DNA of 64,000 nt from Streptomyces sp. STR69. GTDB lineage: Bacteria > Actinomycetota > Actinomycetes > Streptomycetales > Streptomycetaceae. Made by a program: the position numbers and the translations under genes. The notes beneath the pieces were generated by a model, which ran no database searches, was not told the origin of the DNA, and was given only the letters and a program-made list of their open reading frames with translations. The DNA lies in contig NZ_JALJRY010000008.1 in NCBI RefSeq assembly GCF_024519455.1, positions 256,132 through 320,131 on the forward strand, given 5' to 3'. Positions 17,503-25,438 of the stretch are shown here, in pieces; position 1 is the first letter of the stretch, and each line of letters opens with the position of its first letter.

Positions 17503-18366
17503 TCAGAACGTGGGGAGTTGAGGGCGCTTGCGAACATAGCCGCCGGCGTCGACCCGCATCTGCATCCCGGTGACGTAACGGGACTCGTCGGAGATGAGGA
17601 AGAGCACCATGTCGGAGACGTCCTCCGGCTCGACGTAGGGAATGTCCATACCGGTCGTCGCCGGGAAGGACACCAGCGCGTCCTCGCGGGTCGGGTTTTC
17701 GAGGTCCGGCCGGAACGACCGGTACATGATGTCGCTGTTGAGCATGTCCGTGTTGACGTTGGTGGGGTGCAGGCCGTTGACCCGGATCCTCCGCGACAGC
17801 AGCACCGTCGCCAAGTCATGCACGAACGCGGCCACTTGGCGCTTCGCGAAGGAGTAGCCCAGACCGCCGGGGCCGTTGGACGGGCTGTCGACGGTCGCCG
17901 GGGTCAGAGCCGCGATGGAACCGGTCGCCACGATCGAGGCGCCGTCCGGCAGATGCGGCAGGGCGGCCTCGACGGCGTGCACGACACCGTTGAAGTCGAC
18001 GGTTACGGCGTCGATGAACGCCTGGACACCCTGCTGCGGACCCAGCGGGGCGATACCGGCCTGCGCCACCACGGCGTCCAGCCGCCCGAGTTCGGCCACC
18101 CCGTCGGCCACGGCCGCCTTGAGAGCAGCCGGATCCCGTACGTCCGCCTTGCGCGCCACGATGCGCCGGCCGAGCTTCTCGACCTGGCGCACGGTCTCGT
18201 CCAGGTCGTCCTGAGTGGCCAGCGCATACGCGTTGGTGGCGATGTCCTCGCACAGGTCGACGGCGATGATGTCGGCGCCCTCCGCGGCCAGCCGGAGCGC
18301 GTGGGCGCGGCCCTGTCCACGCGCCGCCCCGGTGATGAACACGACCTTGTCCTGTACTCGGCCCAT
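17503..18366 (-). CDS. Mycofactocin-coupled-type SDR oxidoreductase, 287 aa
   Basis: The N-terminus MGRVQDKVVFITGAARGQGRAHALRLAAEGADIIAVDLC carries the hallmark of the SDR subfamily that keeps NAD tightly bound and passes electrons to mycofactocin: GAARGQGR, then VDLCEDI, plus an insertion (YALATQDDLDETVRQVEKLG) before ADVRD. Catalytic residues are in GYSFAKRQ (Y-x3-K). The substrate is probably a cyclic secondary alcohol (compare carveol dehydrogenases), but this is family-level knowledge. Mycofactocin biosynthesis genes are not in the window. It is divergent from the amidohydrolase gene and shares a promoter region holding a GTTCAG/CTGAAC inverted repeat. Confidence 0.87.
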   Translation of the reverse strand: MGRVQDKVVFITGAARGQGRAHALRLAAEGADIIAVDLCEDIATNAYALATQDDLDETVRQVEKLGRRIVARKADVRDPAALKAAVADGVAELGRLDAVVAQAGIAPLGPQQGVQAFIDAVTVDFNGVVHAVEAALPHLPDGASIVATGSIAALTPATVDSPSNGPGGLGYSFAKRQVAAFVHDLATVLLSRRIRVNGLHPTNVNTDMLNSDIMYRSFRPDLENPTREDALVSFPATTGMDIPYVEPEDVSDMVLFLISDESRYVTGMQMRVDAGGYVRKRPQLPTF

Positions 18367-18473
18367 CCTGGGGCTCCTTCCGCCGGAGATAAAAGAGTAG
18401 CCTGAATACTGTTCGATGGTGCTGTTCGTGATCCATGATCGGTATCAAGTCCGCTGACTGCTGGCCGGTTTCC

Positions 18474-18491
18474 GTTCAGTGGGACCTGAAC
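18474..18491. promoter_or_regulatory. Perfect inverted repeat GTTCAG-N6-CTGAAC in divergent promoter region
   Basis: The repeat lies in the 181-base gap between the minus-strand SDR and the plus-strand amidohydrolase, 57 bases before the latter. The gap also holds two CTGTTCG copies near 18410-18428 and AGGCTACTCT (minus strand, near 18390-18400). These make a credible operator region for one of the local regulators. No protein can be assigned. Confidence 0.45.
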
Positions 18492-18547
18492 AGTGCACAC
18501 AATTCGGCCGGTGCTAGAGAGTCCATGAGATTCGAGGGAGCACATCG

Positions 18548-19693
18548 ATGCCATTGCAGCCGTGGATGAAGTTGCTGTCGACCGACGACCACCTGATCGA
18601 GCCGCCACGCCTGTGGACGGACCGCCTGCCGGCGAAGTACCGCGACGTCGGACCGCGGATCGTGGAACAGGCGCGCGGAGAGGGCCAGGCCCCGGCCGAG
18701 GTGTGGAACTACGAGGGCCGCATCTACCCCTACATCGGCCTGAACGCCGTAGCGGGCAAGTCGCCCGAGGAGTTCGGCCTCGAACCCACCCGCTACGACG
18801 AGATGATCCCGGGCTGCTACGACCCGAAGGCCCGGCTGCGCGACATGGACCTGGACGGCGTGTGGGGCGCGCTGTGCTTCCCGTCGTTCCCGCGCTTCGC
18901 CGGCACGATCTTCCTGGACGGCGAGGACCGCCAACTCGCCCTGCTCTGCGTCCAGGCGTGGAACGACTTCGTGCTCGACGAGTGGTGCGCCACCGCCCCC
19001 GGCCGGCTCATCCCGCTGGTCATCCTGCCGCTGTGGGACGTCGACGCCTGCGCGGCCGAGATCCGGCGTACGGCGGCCAAGGGCGCCAAGGCCATCTCGT
19101 TCCCGGAGAACCCGGTCCCGCTGGGCCTGCCGTCGTTCCACACCGACCACTGGGACCCGGTGTTCACGGCGGCCGTGGAGACCGACATGCCGCTGTGCCT
19201 GCACTTCGGCACCTCGGGCGCGGCCCCCAAGACCGCCCCGGAGGCACCCTTCGCGGTGACCATCTCCCTGTTCGGCTGCAACTCCATGTACGCCACCGCC
19301 GACCTGCTGTTCTCCCCGGTGTTCCACAACCACCCCGGCCTCAAGGTGGGGCTGTCCGAGGGCGGCATCGGCTGGATCCCGTATCTGCTGGAGCGGATGG
19401 ACGGCACCTGGGAGCGGCACCGCTTCTACCAGAACGTCAACCAGACCGTGCGGCCCTCCGAGCTGTTCCACCAGCACATCCACGGCTGCTTCATCGACGA
19501 CCGGTTCGGCGTGGACGTACGCCACCACATCGGCGTCGACAAGATCACCTGGGAGTGCGACTATCCGCACTCCGACTCGTACTGGCCCAAGAGCCGCGCC
19601 TACGCGGCCGAGGTCCTCGCCGACGTACCGGACGACGAGGTCCACAAGATCGTGGAGCTGAACACCCGCCGCCTCTACAACCTCCCCGCATGA
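18548..19693 (+). CDS. Amidohydrolase family 2 (TIM-barrel metal-dependent hydrolase/decarboxylase), 381 aa
   Basis: Member of the amidohydrolase-2 family, which includes decarboxylases such as ACMSD and ring-opening hydrolases. It has an N-terminal STDDHLIEPP (the DxH-like metal motif reads DDH), a central LHFGTSG with a candidate metal His, and the C-terminal WECDYPHSDSYWP containing the metal Asp typical of the family. Homologues occur in actinobacterial steroid and terpenoid loci with unknown substrate. A GAGGGAG ribosome site precedes it. Its stop overlaps the start of the next, tiny gene. Confidence 0.82.
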   Translation: MPLQPWMKLLSTDDHLIEPPRLWTDRLPAKYRDVGPRIVEQARGEGQAPAEVWNYEGRIYPYIGLNAVAGKSPEEFGLEPTRYDEMIPGCYDPKARLRDMDLDGVWGALCFPSFPRFAGTIFLDGEDRQLALLCVQAWNDFVLDEWCATAPGRLIPLVILPLWDVDACAAEIRRTAAKGAKAISFPENPVPLGLPSFHTDHWDPVFTAAVETDMPLCLHFGTSGAAPKTAPEAPFAVTISLFGCNSMYATADLLFSPVFHNHPGLKVGLSEGGIGWIPYLLERMDGTWERHRFYQNVNQTVRPSELFHQHIHGCFIDDRFGVDVRHHIGVDKITWECDYPHSDSYWPKSRAYAAEVLADVPDDEVHKIVELNTRRLYNLPA

Positions 19694-19899
19694 GCAGGCG
19701 CCCGGAGTCCGAGCGCTCCGACTGGACCGACCTCGACCTGCTGACCCGCGACGAGGCGTACGGCCGTCTCCAGGACGAGATCGCCCTCACCGACCGCCGT
19801 CTGGCCGAACTCGGCGCCGGCGACGAAGCTGAGCGCGAACTCCTCGACACGCGGCTGCGCGCTCTTCGCGAGGCCGCCGAGGATCTGAATGTCCGCTGA
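19690..19899 (+). CDS. Small acidic hypothetical protein, 69 aa, coupled to the amidohydrolase
   Basis: ATGA overlap with the amidohydrolase stop gives a confident start. The protein is rich in Asp, Glu, Arg and Leu with no Cys or Lys, reads SDWTDLDLLTRDEAYGRLQD and then ERELLDTRLRALREAAEDLN, and looks like two amphipathic helices that could form a hairpin. I do not recognise the family. Tight coupling suggests a subunit or stabiliser of the amidohydrolase, or a separate regulator of the operon. The next gene starts 16 bases after its stop. Confidence 0.75.
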   Translation: MSRRPESERSDWTDLDLLTRDEAYGRLQDEIALTDRRLAELGAGDEAERELLDTRLRALREAAEDLNVR

Positions 19900-19915
19900 G
19901 CGAAAGGGAGTTGGC

Positions 19916-20728
19916 GTGGGGCGTGTGGAGGGCAAGGTTGCGCTCGTCACGGGAGCGGCCCGCGGTCAGGGCCGCTCGCATGCGGTGCGGCTGGCGGAGG
20001 AGGGCGCCGACGTCGTCGTCACCGACGTGTGCCATGACATCAGCGATGAGTTGCCGTATCCGCTGGCGTCGAAGGAACAGCTCGAAGAGACCGCGGAGTT
20101 GGTGCGGGCCACCGGCCGCCGGTGTGTCGCCGTCCAGGCCGATGTGCGCTCGGTCGCGGAACTGCGGGCCGCCGTCGACGCGGCGCGGGAGGAGTTCGGG
20201 CGGCTCGACACGGTCGTGGCGAACGCGGGCGTGATGAGTATCGGCGCCGCCTGGGAACTCTCCGAGGAGGCCTGGGACGTCGTCATGGACGTCAACCTCA
20301 AGGGCCCCTGGAACACGGTGCGGGCCGCGATCCCCGGGATGATCGAGGCCGGACAGGGCGGTTCCGTCGTCATCACCAGTTCGGCCGCCGGCATCCGTGG
20401 CCATGTGCCGTACGCCCATTACGTGGCCAGCAAGCACGGTGTGGTCGGCCTGATGAAGGCGCTGTCCAACGAACTCGCCCCGCACCGCATCCGGGTGAAC
20501 ACCGTGCACCCGACCGGCGTCAGCGACACCGGCATCACCGTCGGCGTCCCGATCGAGGAACTCGCCGCGCGGGAACCGTTGTTCGCGCTGGCCGCGATGA
20601 ACCCCCTCGCCCCGTACGTCGAGCCGCGCGACGTGTCGAACGCCGTCCTGTTCCTGGCGTCGGACGAGTCGCGCTTTGTCACCGGCCTCCAGTTCACCGT
20701 CGACGCCGGCTCGACGAACAAGCCGTAG
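19916..20728 (+). CDS. Mycofactocin-coupled-type SDR oxidoreductase, 270 aa
   Basis: Second SDR with the GAARGQGRSHAVRLAEEGAD and VTDVCHDI signature of the mycofactocin-associated group; Y-x3-K in YAHYVASKHG; C-terminus FVTGLQFTVDAGSTNKP. I chose the GTG at 19916 because AAGGGAG sits five bases before it and the resulting VGRVEGKVALVTG matches the family start; an ATG nine codons earlier overlaps the preceding gene and is less likely. It is followed 17 bases later by a ferredoxin gene. Expected to oxidise a cyclic alcohol to a ketone. Confidence 0.86.
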   Translation: MGRVEGKVALVTGAARGQGRSHAVRLAEEGADVVVTDVCHDISDELPYPLASKEQLEETAELVRATGRRCVAVQADVRSVAELRAAVDAAREEFGRLDTVVANAGVMSIGAAWELSEEAWDVVMDVNLKGPWNTVRAAIPGMIEAGQGGSVVITSSAAGIRGHVPYAHYVASKHGVVGLMKALSNELAPHRIRVNTVHPTGVSDTGITVGVPIEELAAREPLFALAAMNPLAPYVEPRDVSNAVLFLASDESRFVTGLQFTVDAGSTNKP

Positions 20729-20745
20729 AACGAACGGAGTTGTGC

Positions 20746-20937
20746 ATGAAGATCACGATCGACTCCTCGCTGTGCTCCGGGCACGCGAGGTGTGCGGCGG
20801 CGGCGCCGGAGGTGTTCCGGCTCGACGACGACGGCTATGCGCTGCCCTACGACGGCGAGGTGCCACCGGAACTCGAACAGGCCGCCAGGGACGGGGAGTT
20901 GGCCTGCCCTGAGCGGGCCGTCACCATCGAGCGCTGA
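20746..20937 (+). CDS. 3Fe-4S ferredoxin, P450-partner type, 63 aa
   Basis: Small electron carrier. Cys10, Cys16 and Cys54 (CSGHARC and later CPERAV) give the three-cysteine pattern of single [3Fe-4S] ferredoxins such as those that feed P450s in Streptomyces; the AAAAPEVFRLDDDGY segment is also typical. Usually such genes sit next to their P450. Here the neighbours are SDRs, and the nearest P450 is at 9-10 kb. It may serve that P450 or a redox step in this operon. A strong hairpin follows. Confidence 0.92.
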   Translation: MKITIDSSLCSGHARCAAAAPEVFRLDDDGYALPYDGEVPPELEQAARDGELACPERAVTIER

Positions 20938-20943
20938 CACGGA

Positions 20944-20974
20944 GGAGCCCCACAGCCGTAGACCGTGGGGCTCC
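20944..20974 (+). terminator. Terminator hairpin after the ferredoxin gene
   Basis: GGAGCCCCAC pairs perfectly with GTGGGGCTCC around an 11-base loop, seven bases after the stop codon and followed by TGTCTTG. It can serve both this operon and the convergent dioxygenase gene that ends at 20991. Confidence 0.8.
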
Positions 20975-20990
20975 TGTCTTGCTGCTCGGG

Positions 20991-21863
20991 TCAGCCGGCG
21001 GGCTGCGGCGGCGGGGTGAAGTGGTGGCCCCAGAACGCGCCGTCGGTGATCTCGTAGACGGGCACCGGCTCCGGCACCTTCAGGCCGTTCCAGCCGAACT
21101 CGACGGCGTAGTTCTCCGGCGACCACACATAGAACGACACCATGTGGTCGTTGGTGTGCTTGCCGAGCGAGTGCATCATCGGGACTTCGAGCTTCGCGGC
21201 CCGGTCCAGGGCGCGGCCCACGTCGTCCAGGGTCCTGCCCTCGACCATGAAGTGCAGCAGCCGCCCGGGCCCGGGCGCCGGGGTGACACCCAGGGTGTGG
21301 TGGCGGGGGTTGCACCCCATGAACCAGGTCGTGCCGCCCGGTGAGCGCATCGTGTTGCGCTCGATGAAGCCGAGGGTGTTGACGTAGAAGTCGAAGGTGC
21401 CCCGAGCGTCCTCGGCGGAGACGATCGCGTGCCCGAAGCCCATGTCACCGGTCAGGAAGCCCGAGACCAGCGGCGTGTGCACCGGAACGTGGTCGAGGAT
21501 CGCGCCGTAGAACAGCTCGACCGGGTTGCCGCCCGGGTCGTTGAACTTGACGAAGCCGGTGACCCGGCGTTCCGCGGCCTCGTCCTCGGTGCCGGCGGTC
21601 ACCTTGATGCCGGTCTTCTCGACGTCGGCGACCAGCCTCGCCAGCTCCCGCTCGTCGATGACCTCGAAGCCGAGGGCGGTCATCCCGCTCTGCGAGCCGG
21701 GGGAGACCACGATGCGGGCCGGATAGTCGTCCATCCGGTAATAGAGGGATTCCGGGTCGCCGCCCGCAACAGGCATCAGGCCGAGGAAATCCGCCCCGAA
21801 CACCTTCCATTTCTCGATGTCACTGGATTCCAGCCGTACATACCCGAGTGAGCGCACACCCAT
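20991..21863 (-). CDS. Type I extradiol ring-cleavage dioxygenase (VOC family), 290 aa
   Basis: Two-domain vicinal-oxygen-chelate protein like 2,3-dihydroxybiphenyl 1,2-dioxygenase and HsaC. Iron ligands can be placed as His145 (MGFGHAIVS), His204 (RLLHFMVEG) and Glu255 (ENYAVEFGW), close to the BphC set. His188/189 (NPRHHTLG), His240 and Tyr245 sit where the catalytic His and Tyr of BphC are expected. It would open a catecholic ring next to the two hydroxyls (meta-cleavage). ATG at 21863 follows GGGAGAG; the frame stays open upstream to 22085, but that part lacks family similarity. It is divergent from the hydrolase that would take its product. Confidence 0.9.
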   Translation of the reverse strand: MGVRSLGYVRLESSDIEKWKVFGADFLGLMPVAGGDPESLYYRMDDYPARIVVSPGSQSGMTALGFEVIDERELARLVADVEKTGIKVTAGTEDEAAERRVTGFVKFNDPGGNPVELFYGAILDHVPVHTPLVSGFLTGDMGFGHAIVSAEDARGTFDFYVNTLGFIERNTMRSPGGTTWFMGCNPRHHTLGVTPAPGPGRLLHFMVEGRTLDDVGRALDRAAKLEVPMMHSLGKHTNDHMVSFYVWSPENYAVEFGWNGLKVPEPVPVYEITDGAFWGHHFTPPPQPAG

Positions 21864-22032
21864 CAGGGCTCTCCCATCACCGTCGTCAAGTCCTTGCGGT
21901 CCGACGCTAATCAGGCGGGCGGACCAGGAGTCGTGGACGTCCCACTGATCGGGAGGAGTACGACACCCGGCAGGGACGCGGTGGCACGGTGACTGTCGCC
22001 TGTCACCCCGCGACCGGAGGCCACGCACCGCC

Positions 22033-22893
22033 ATGACACTCACCGCTGAGGACACCCTGCGCGAACTGCACACCGACGAGGGCACGTTGCGCTACCACGA
22101 GGCGGGCGACGGGCCGCCCCTGCTCCTGCTGCACGGCTCCGGTCCGGGCGTGACCGGCTGGCGCAACTACCGGGGAAATCTCCCTGTGTTCGCGAAGCAC
22201 TTCCGTTGTCTCGCCCTGGAATTCCCCGGGTTCGGGGTCAGCGACCCCACTGACGAGAATCCGATGATGGCGGCCCCGAAGGCCGTCCTGCGTTTCCTCG
22301 ACGGCCTCGGCCTCGAACGCGTCGACGTCATCGGGAACTCCATGGGCGGCTTCGTCGCCGCCGGGCTCGCCGTCGCCCACAAGGACCTCTTCCGCAGGGT
22401 CGTCACCATCGGCGGCGTGGGCCGCAACATCCTCTCGCCGGGCCCCAGCGAAGGCCTCAACCTGCTCGTCGAGTTCGCCGAGAACCCGACCCGCGAGAAC
22501 CTCGTCCAGTGGCTGCGGTCGATGGTCCACGACCCGTCCCTCCTCACCGAGGAACTCATCGAGGAGCGCTGGGTGACCGCGACCGAGCCCGCGACCCTGG
22601 ATGCCTCCCGGCGGATCTACGGCCGGCAGGCCATGGCAGCCATGCAGGCCGCGCAGGCCCACTCCGACCAGCCCATCTGGGCCGCGCTGCACAAGATCAC
22701 CGTGCCCACGCTGCTGACCTGGGGCCGTGACGACCGGGTCACACCGTTGGAGAGCGCGCTGATCCCGATGCGTACGATTCCCAAAGCGGAACTGCATGTG
22801 CTGCCCGACTGCGGCCACTGGGCCATGATCGAGCAGAAGGAGGCGTGGGAGAGCACGGTCCTGGCCTTCCTGACCCGCCCCGAGGCGTCCTGA
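22033..22893 (+). CDS. Meta-cleavage-product hydrolase (alpha/beta hydrolase), 286 aa
   Basis: C-C bond hydrolase that splits the ring-opened product of extradiol dioxygenases into a 2-hydroxydienoate and an acid, as BphD/HsaD do. HGSGPGVTGW (oxyanion-hole region, residues 34-43) and GNSMGG with nucleophile Ser103 match this subfamily closely; the acid is in WGRDDRVTP and the His in LPDCGHWAMIEQ. The divergent dioxygenase and the hydratase/aldolase genes downstream support the assignment. Followed by a TetR gene 37 bases later. Confidence 0.9.
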   Translation: MTLTAEDTLRELHTDEGTLRYHEAGDGPPLLLLHGSGPGVTGWRNYRGNLPVFAKHFRCLALEFPGFGVSDPTDENPMMAAPKAVLRFLDGLGLERVDVIGNSMGGFVAAGLAVAHKDLFRRVVTIGGVGRNILSPGPSEGLNLLVEFAENPTRENLVQWLRSMVHDPSLLTEELIEERWVTATEPATLDASRRIYGRQAMAAMQAAQAHSDQPIWAALHKITVPTLLTWGRDDRVTPLESALIPMRTIPKAELHVLPDCGHWAMIEQKEAWESTVLAFLTRPEAS

Positions 22894-22930
22894 GCGTCGG
22901 CGGGAGCACCCAACGACCTGAGGGGACGAC

Positions 22931-23545
22931 GTGGCGAGACCCGCTGAGGCACGGCAACCGGCGGCCCCGATGTCGAGCGGCCAGGTCGCCCGCCGGGTCG
23001 GCATCCTCCGCGCCGCCTCCGAACTCGGCGCCCGCGAAGGACTGGCCAGCGTCCAGATGCACGACGTGGCCAAGGAGGCCGGCGTCGCCATCGCCACCCT
23101 GTACCGCTACTTCCCGTCCAAGCCGTACCTGTTCATGGCGGTCCTGGAGTGGCACATCGAGCAGTTCGTCGGCGGCCACGAGAACACGTCGTGCGCCGAC
23201 GGGGGCACGGACCCCGCCGCCGAGATCGCCGATCTCCTCATCTCGCTCAGCGTCAAACTGCTGGACAGCCCCTTGCTCGCGTCGGCGGTGGCCCTGTCGT
23301 CGTTCACCGAGTACACGAGCATCGTTCCGGCCCGCATGGACCTCGTGGACAGCGCCCTCGGCCAGGCCATCCTGCGCCTGCTCGGCATCGGCGTCCGCGA
23401 GGCCTCGGCAACCGAGCGCAGCCGGGCGAGACTGCTCATCTACGGCTGGTGGGGCCTGTTCGTGGCCGTGCTCACCGAGGAGCTCTCCACCGAGGAGGCG
23501 GAGACCAACATGCGCCTGGCGGCACGGCTGCTCCTCACGCCGTAG
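22931..23545 (+). CDS. TetR family transcriptional regulator, 204 aa
   Basis: GTG start. After a short Pro/Ala-rich N-terminus, the TetR helix-turn-helix reads ILRAASELGAREGLASVQMHDVAKEAGVAIATLYRYF. The rest is an all-helical ligand domain ending RLAARLLLTP. The spacing and YRYFPSKPYL resemble KstR-like steroid regulators, but the ligand is not determined by sequence. It probably controls the hydrolase gene just upstream and the neighbouring ring-cleavage genes. Confidence 0.87.
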   Translation: MARPAEARQPAAPMSSGQVARRVGILRAASELGAREGLASVQMHDVAKEAGVAIATLYRYFPSKPYLFMAVLEWHIEQFVGGHENTSCADGGTDPAAEIADLLISLSVKLLDSPLLASAVALSSFTEYTSIVPARMDLVDSALGQAILRLLGIGVREASATERSRARLLIYGWWGLFVAVLTEELSTEEAETNMRLAARLLLTP

Positions 23546-23556
23546 GACATCATGAC

Positions 23557-23590
23557 AGTGCCCGGAACACCCTAGGTGCTCCGGGCACTT
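23557..23590. terminator. Bidirectional terminator hairpin between TetR and flavoprotein genes
   Basis: AGTGCCCGG (23557 on) pairs with CCGGGCACT, and inner ACACC/GGTGCT pairing leaves a short CTA loop. It lies between two convergent genes, 12 bases after one stop and 10 before the other. Confidence 0.8.
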
Positions 23591-23599
23591 GACGTTGCG

Positions 23600-25207
23600 T
23601 CAGTCCTCGGCGCCCGCGATGTCGAGCACGGCCAGATACGAGAAGGCGACACTCGAACCGATGGGAGCACCCGCACCGGGATACACACGGCCCGTCATCG
23701 CGGCGGCGGTGTTGCCGGCCGCGTAGAGGCCCTCGATCGGGGCGCCGTCCGGGCGCAGCACCCGCGCGTGTTCGTCGATCCTCAGGCCTCCCTTGGTGCC
23801 GATGTCGGCGGGGACGATGGTCGCGACGTAGTACGGCGGGGTGTCGAGCGGAGGCAGCAGTGGGTTGGGCCAGTCCGAAGTGGGCGGCGGCGCCGGGTAG
23901 TTGAGCTGGGGCAGGGCAGGGAAGCCCAGGACGTACTGGGCCATCCGGTCCCAGGGTGTCTCGCCGCGGTGGAACTTCTCGTCGACCCCGGTGTGCGCGT
24001 AGCCGTTGAACTCCTCGATGGTCCGGCGCAGGGCTTCCAGGGGTACGTCGATCAGCTGCGCCAACTCCTCCAGCGTGTCCGCCTTCTTGAGCGCGCCCGA
24101 CTCGAACCACTCGGGGCGGACCGGCTCGTCGTACGGGCCGCCGAAGCCGTCCCGGTCGAGCTGGCGCTGGTCGATGATCCAGTGGGCGGGGATGTGCGAG
24201 ACACCCGAAGTGGCGTGCAGGCGGACTATCTCGCGGCCCGCCTGGTCGTAGGGGCGGGTCTCGTTGACGAAACGTTCGCCGGCGGCGTTGACCCAGATTC
24301 CGCCACGGGTGCCCGTGTGGAAGAGCGGAAGGCCGTCCGGCCACACGAGTCCGGGCGTGAACCAGGCAGCGTCGAGCAGATCGGTGGCGGCGCCGACCGC
24401 GATGCCGGCCTGGAGCGCGTCGCCCGTGTTGCCCGGGGCGCCGTGCGTCCACTCGCTGCCGCGCTCCGGCACCGGCTGGTACTTCTCGCGCAGCTCGCGG
24501 TTGCGCTCGAAACCGCCGGCCGCGAGGATCACCCCGCCCGTCGCACGGAACGTGACCCGCTCGCCGTCGCTCACTGCCTCCACGCCGACGACCCGGCCGT
24601 CCTCGACGACGAGGCTCTCCAACGCCGTGTCGAGGCGCAGTGAACCGTGGCCCGTCTCCAGGAACGCGGCCAGCGTCCGGCCGATCAGCGCGCGGCCCCC
24701 GCTGAGGACCGGGCCCTCGTCCTGCCCCCAGCGCTGGGTGGGCAGGCAGGCGCGGACCAGCCGGGCGTGTTCGCCGAGCTCGGCGACGGTGACCTTGGGC
24801 GGGAAAATGGTGTGCCCCGTGGGGGACGAGCCGGGGACCGACGGATAGTAGTCCGGCACCGGGAGGTGTTCGAACGACTGGAACCACGGGTTCTGCTCCA
24901 GCTCGTCGACCAGCTGTACGCCGGCCCGCAGATAGGCCTCCTGGAGCGGTTCGCGCGACTCGTCGTCGACGCTGTCGCGCAGATACGTCCGCGCGTCCTC
25001 GATGCTGTCGTCCAGCCCGGCCCGCCGCATGGGCGCCGAGCCGGGGTACCACAGACCGGAACCGGAGTAGGCGGTGGTGCCGCCGACCCGGTCGGTCTTC
25101 TCGATGACGAGGGTGCGCAGGCCGCGCGACGCGGCGGCATAGGCACCGACCAGACCTCCTCCCGACCCGACCACGATCACGTCGTAGACGTCCTCGTTGC
25201 TGGCCAA
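23600..25207 (-). CDS. 3-ketosteroid delta-1-dehydrogenase-like FAD oxidoreductase, 535 aa
   Basis: FAD flavoprotein of the fumarate reductase/KstD family. N-terminal dinucleotide fold VIVVGSGGGLVGAYAAASRG, then VIEKTDRVGGTTAYSGSGLWYP, and a C-terminal GLYAAGNTAAAMTGRVYPGAGAPIGSS closing the FAD site. KstD enzymes put a double bond into ring A of 3-ketosteroids; related members act on other cyclic ketones, so the ring system is unproven. The start is TTG at 25207: GAGGAGG lies five bases before it, and no in-frame ATG or GTG fits. It is divergent from the hydratase-aldolase operon; the 231-base gap contains a perfect palindrome. Confidence 0.87.
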   Translation of the reverse strand: MASNEDVYDVIVVGSGGGLVGAYAAASRGLRTLVIEKTDRVGGTTAYSGSGLWYPGSAPMRRAGLDDSIEDARTYLRDSVDDESREPLQEAYLRAGVQLVDELEQNPWFQSFEHLPVPDYYPSVPGSSPTGHTIFPPKVTVAELGEHARLVRACLPTQRWGQDEGPVLSGGRALIGRTLAAFLETGHGSLRLDTALESLVVEDGRVVGVEAVSDGERVTFRATGGVILAAGGFERNRELREKYQPVPERGSEWTHGAPGNTGDALQAGIAVGAATDLLDAAWFTPGLVWPDGLPLFHTGTRGGIWVNAAGERFVNETRPYDQAGREIVRLHATSGVSHIPAHWIIDQRQLDRDGFGGPYDEPVRPEWFESGALKKADTLEELAQLIDVPLEALRRTIEEFNGYAHTGVDEKFHRGETPWDRMAQYVLGFPALPQLNYPAPPPTSDWPNPLLPPLDTPPYYVATIVPADIGTKGGLRIDEHARVLRPDGAPIEGLYAAGNTAAAMTGRVYPGAGAPIGSSVAFSYLAVLDIAGAED

Positions 25208-25321
25208 GATGACCTCCTCAGGTGTGCTGACGTTCTCGACGGCCGAGCGCGGCTCAACGCCACAACCTCTCGCGATGTGCGGGCGACGGTATCGAGCCAA
25301 CTCCCCGGCTCCGGCCGGTCA

Positions 25322-25336
25322 TCTCGCTCAGCGAGA
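25322..25336. promoter_or_regulatory. Perfect palindrome TCTCGCT-C-AGCGAGA between KstD-like and hydratase genes
   Basis: Seven-base arms around a single C, midway between two divergent start codons (115 bases from one, 103 from the other). It is a strong candidate operator for both genes. The IclR protein encoded at 28.4 kb, downstream of the hydratase operon, is the likeliest binder by position. Confidence 0.5.
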
Positions 25337-25438
25337 CCATTTGTCCACACCCGGATCGAGTCCCGGTGAGCGGAACGCGCGGGCCCGTGAAGGGGCACGG
25401 ATGCCCAGGCTGGAGGCCATCACGAGTTGAGGATGCGA

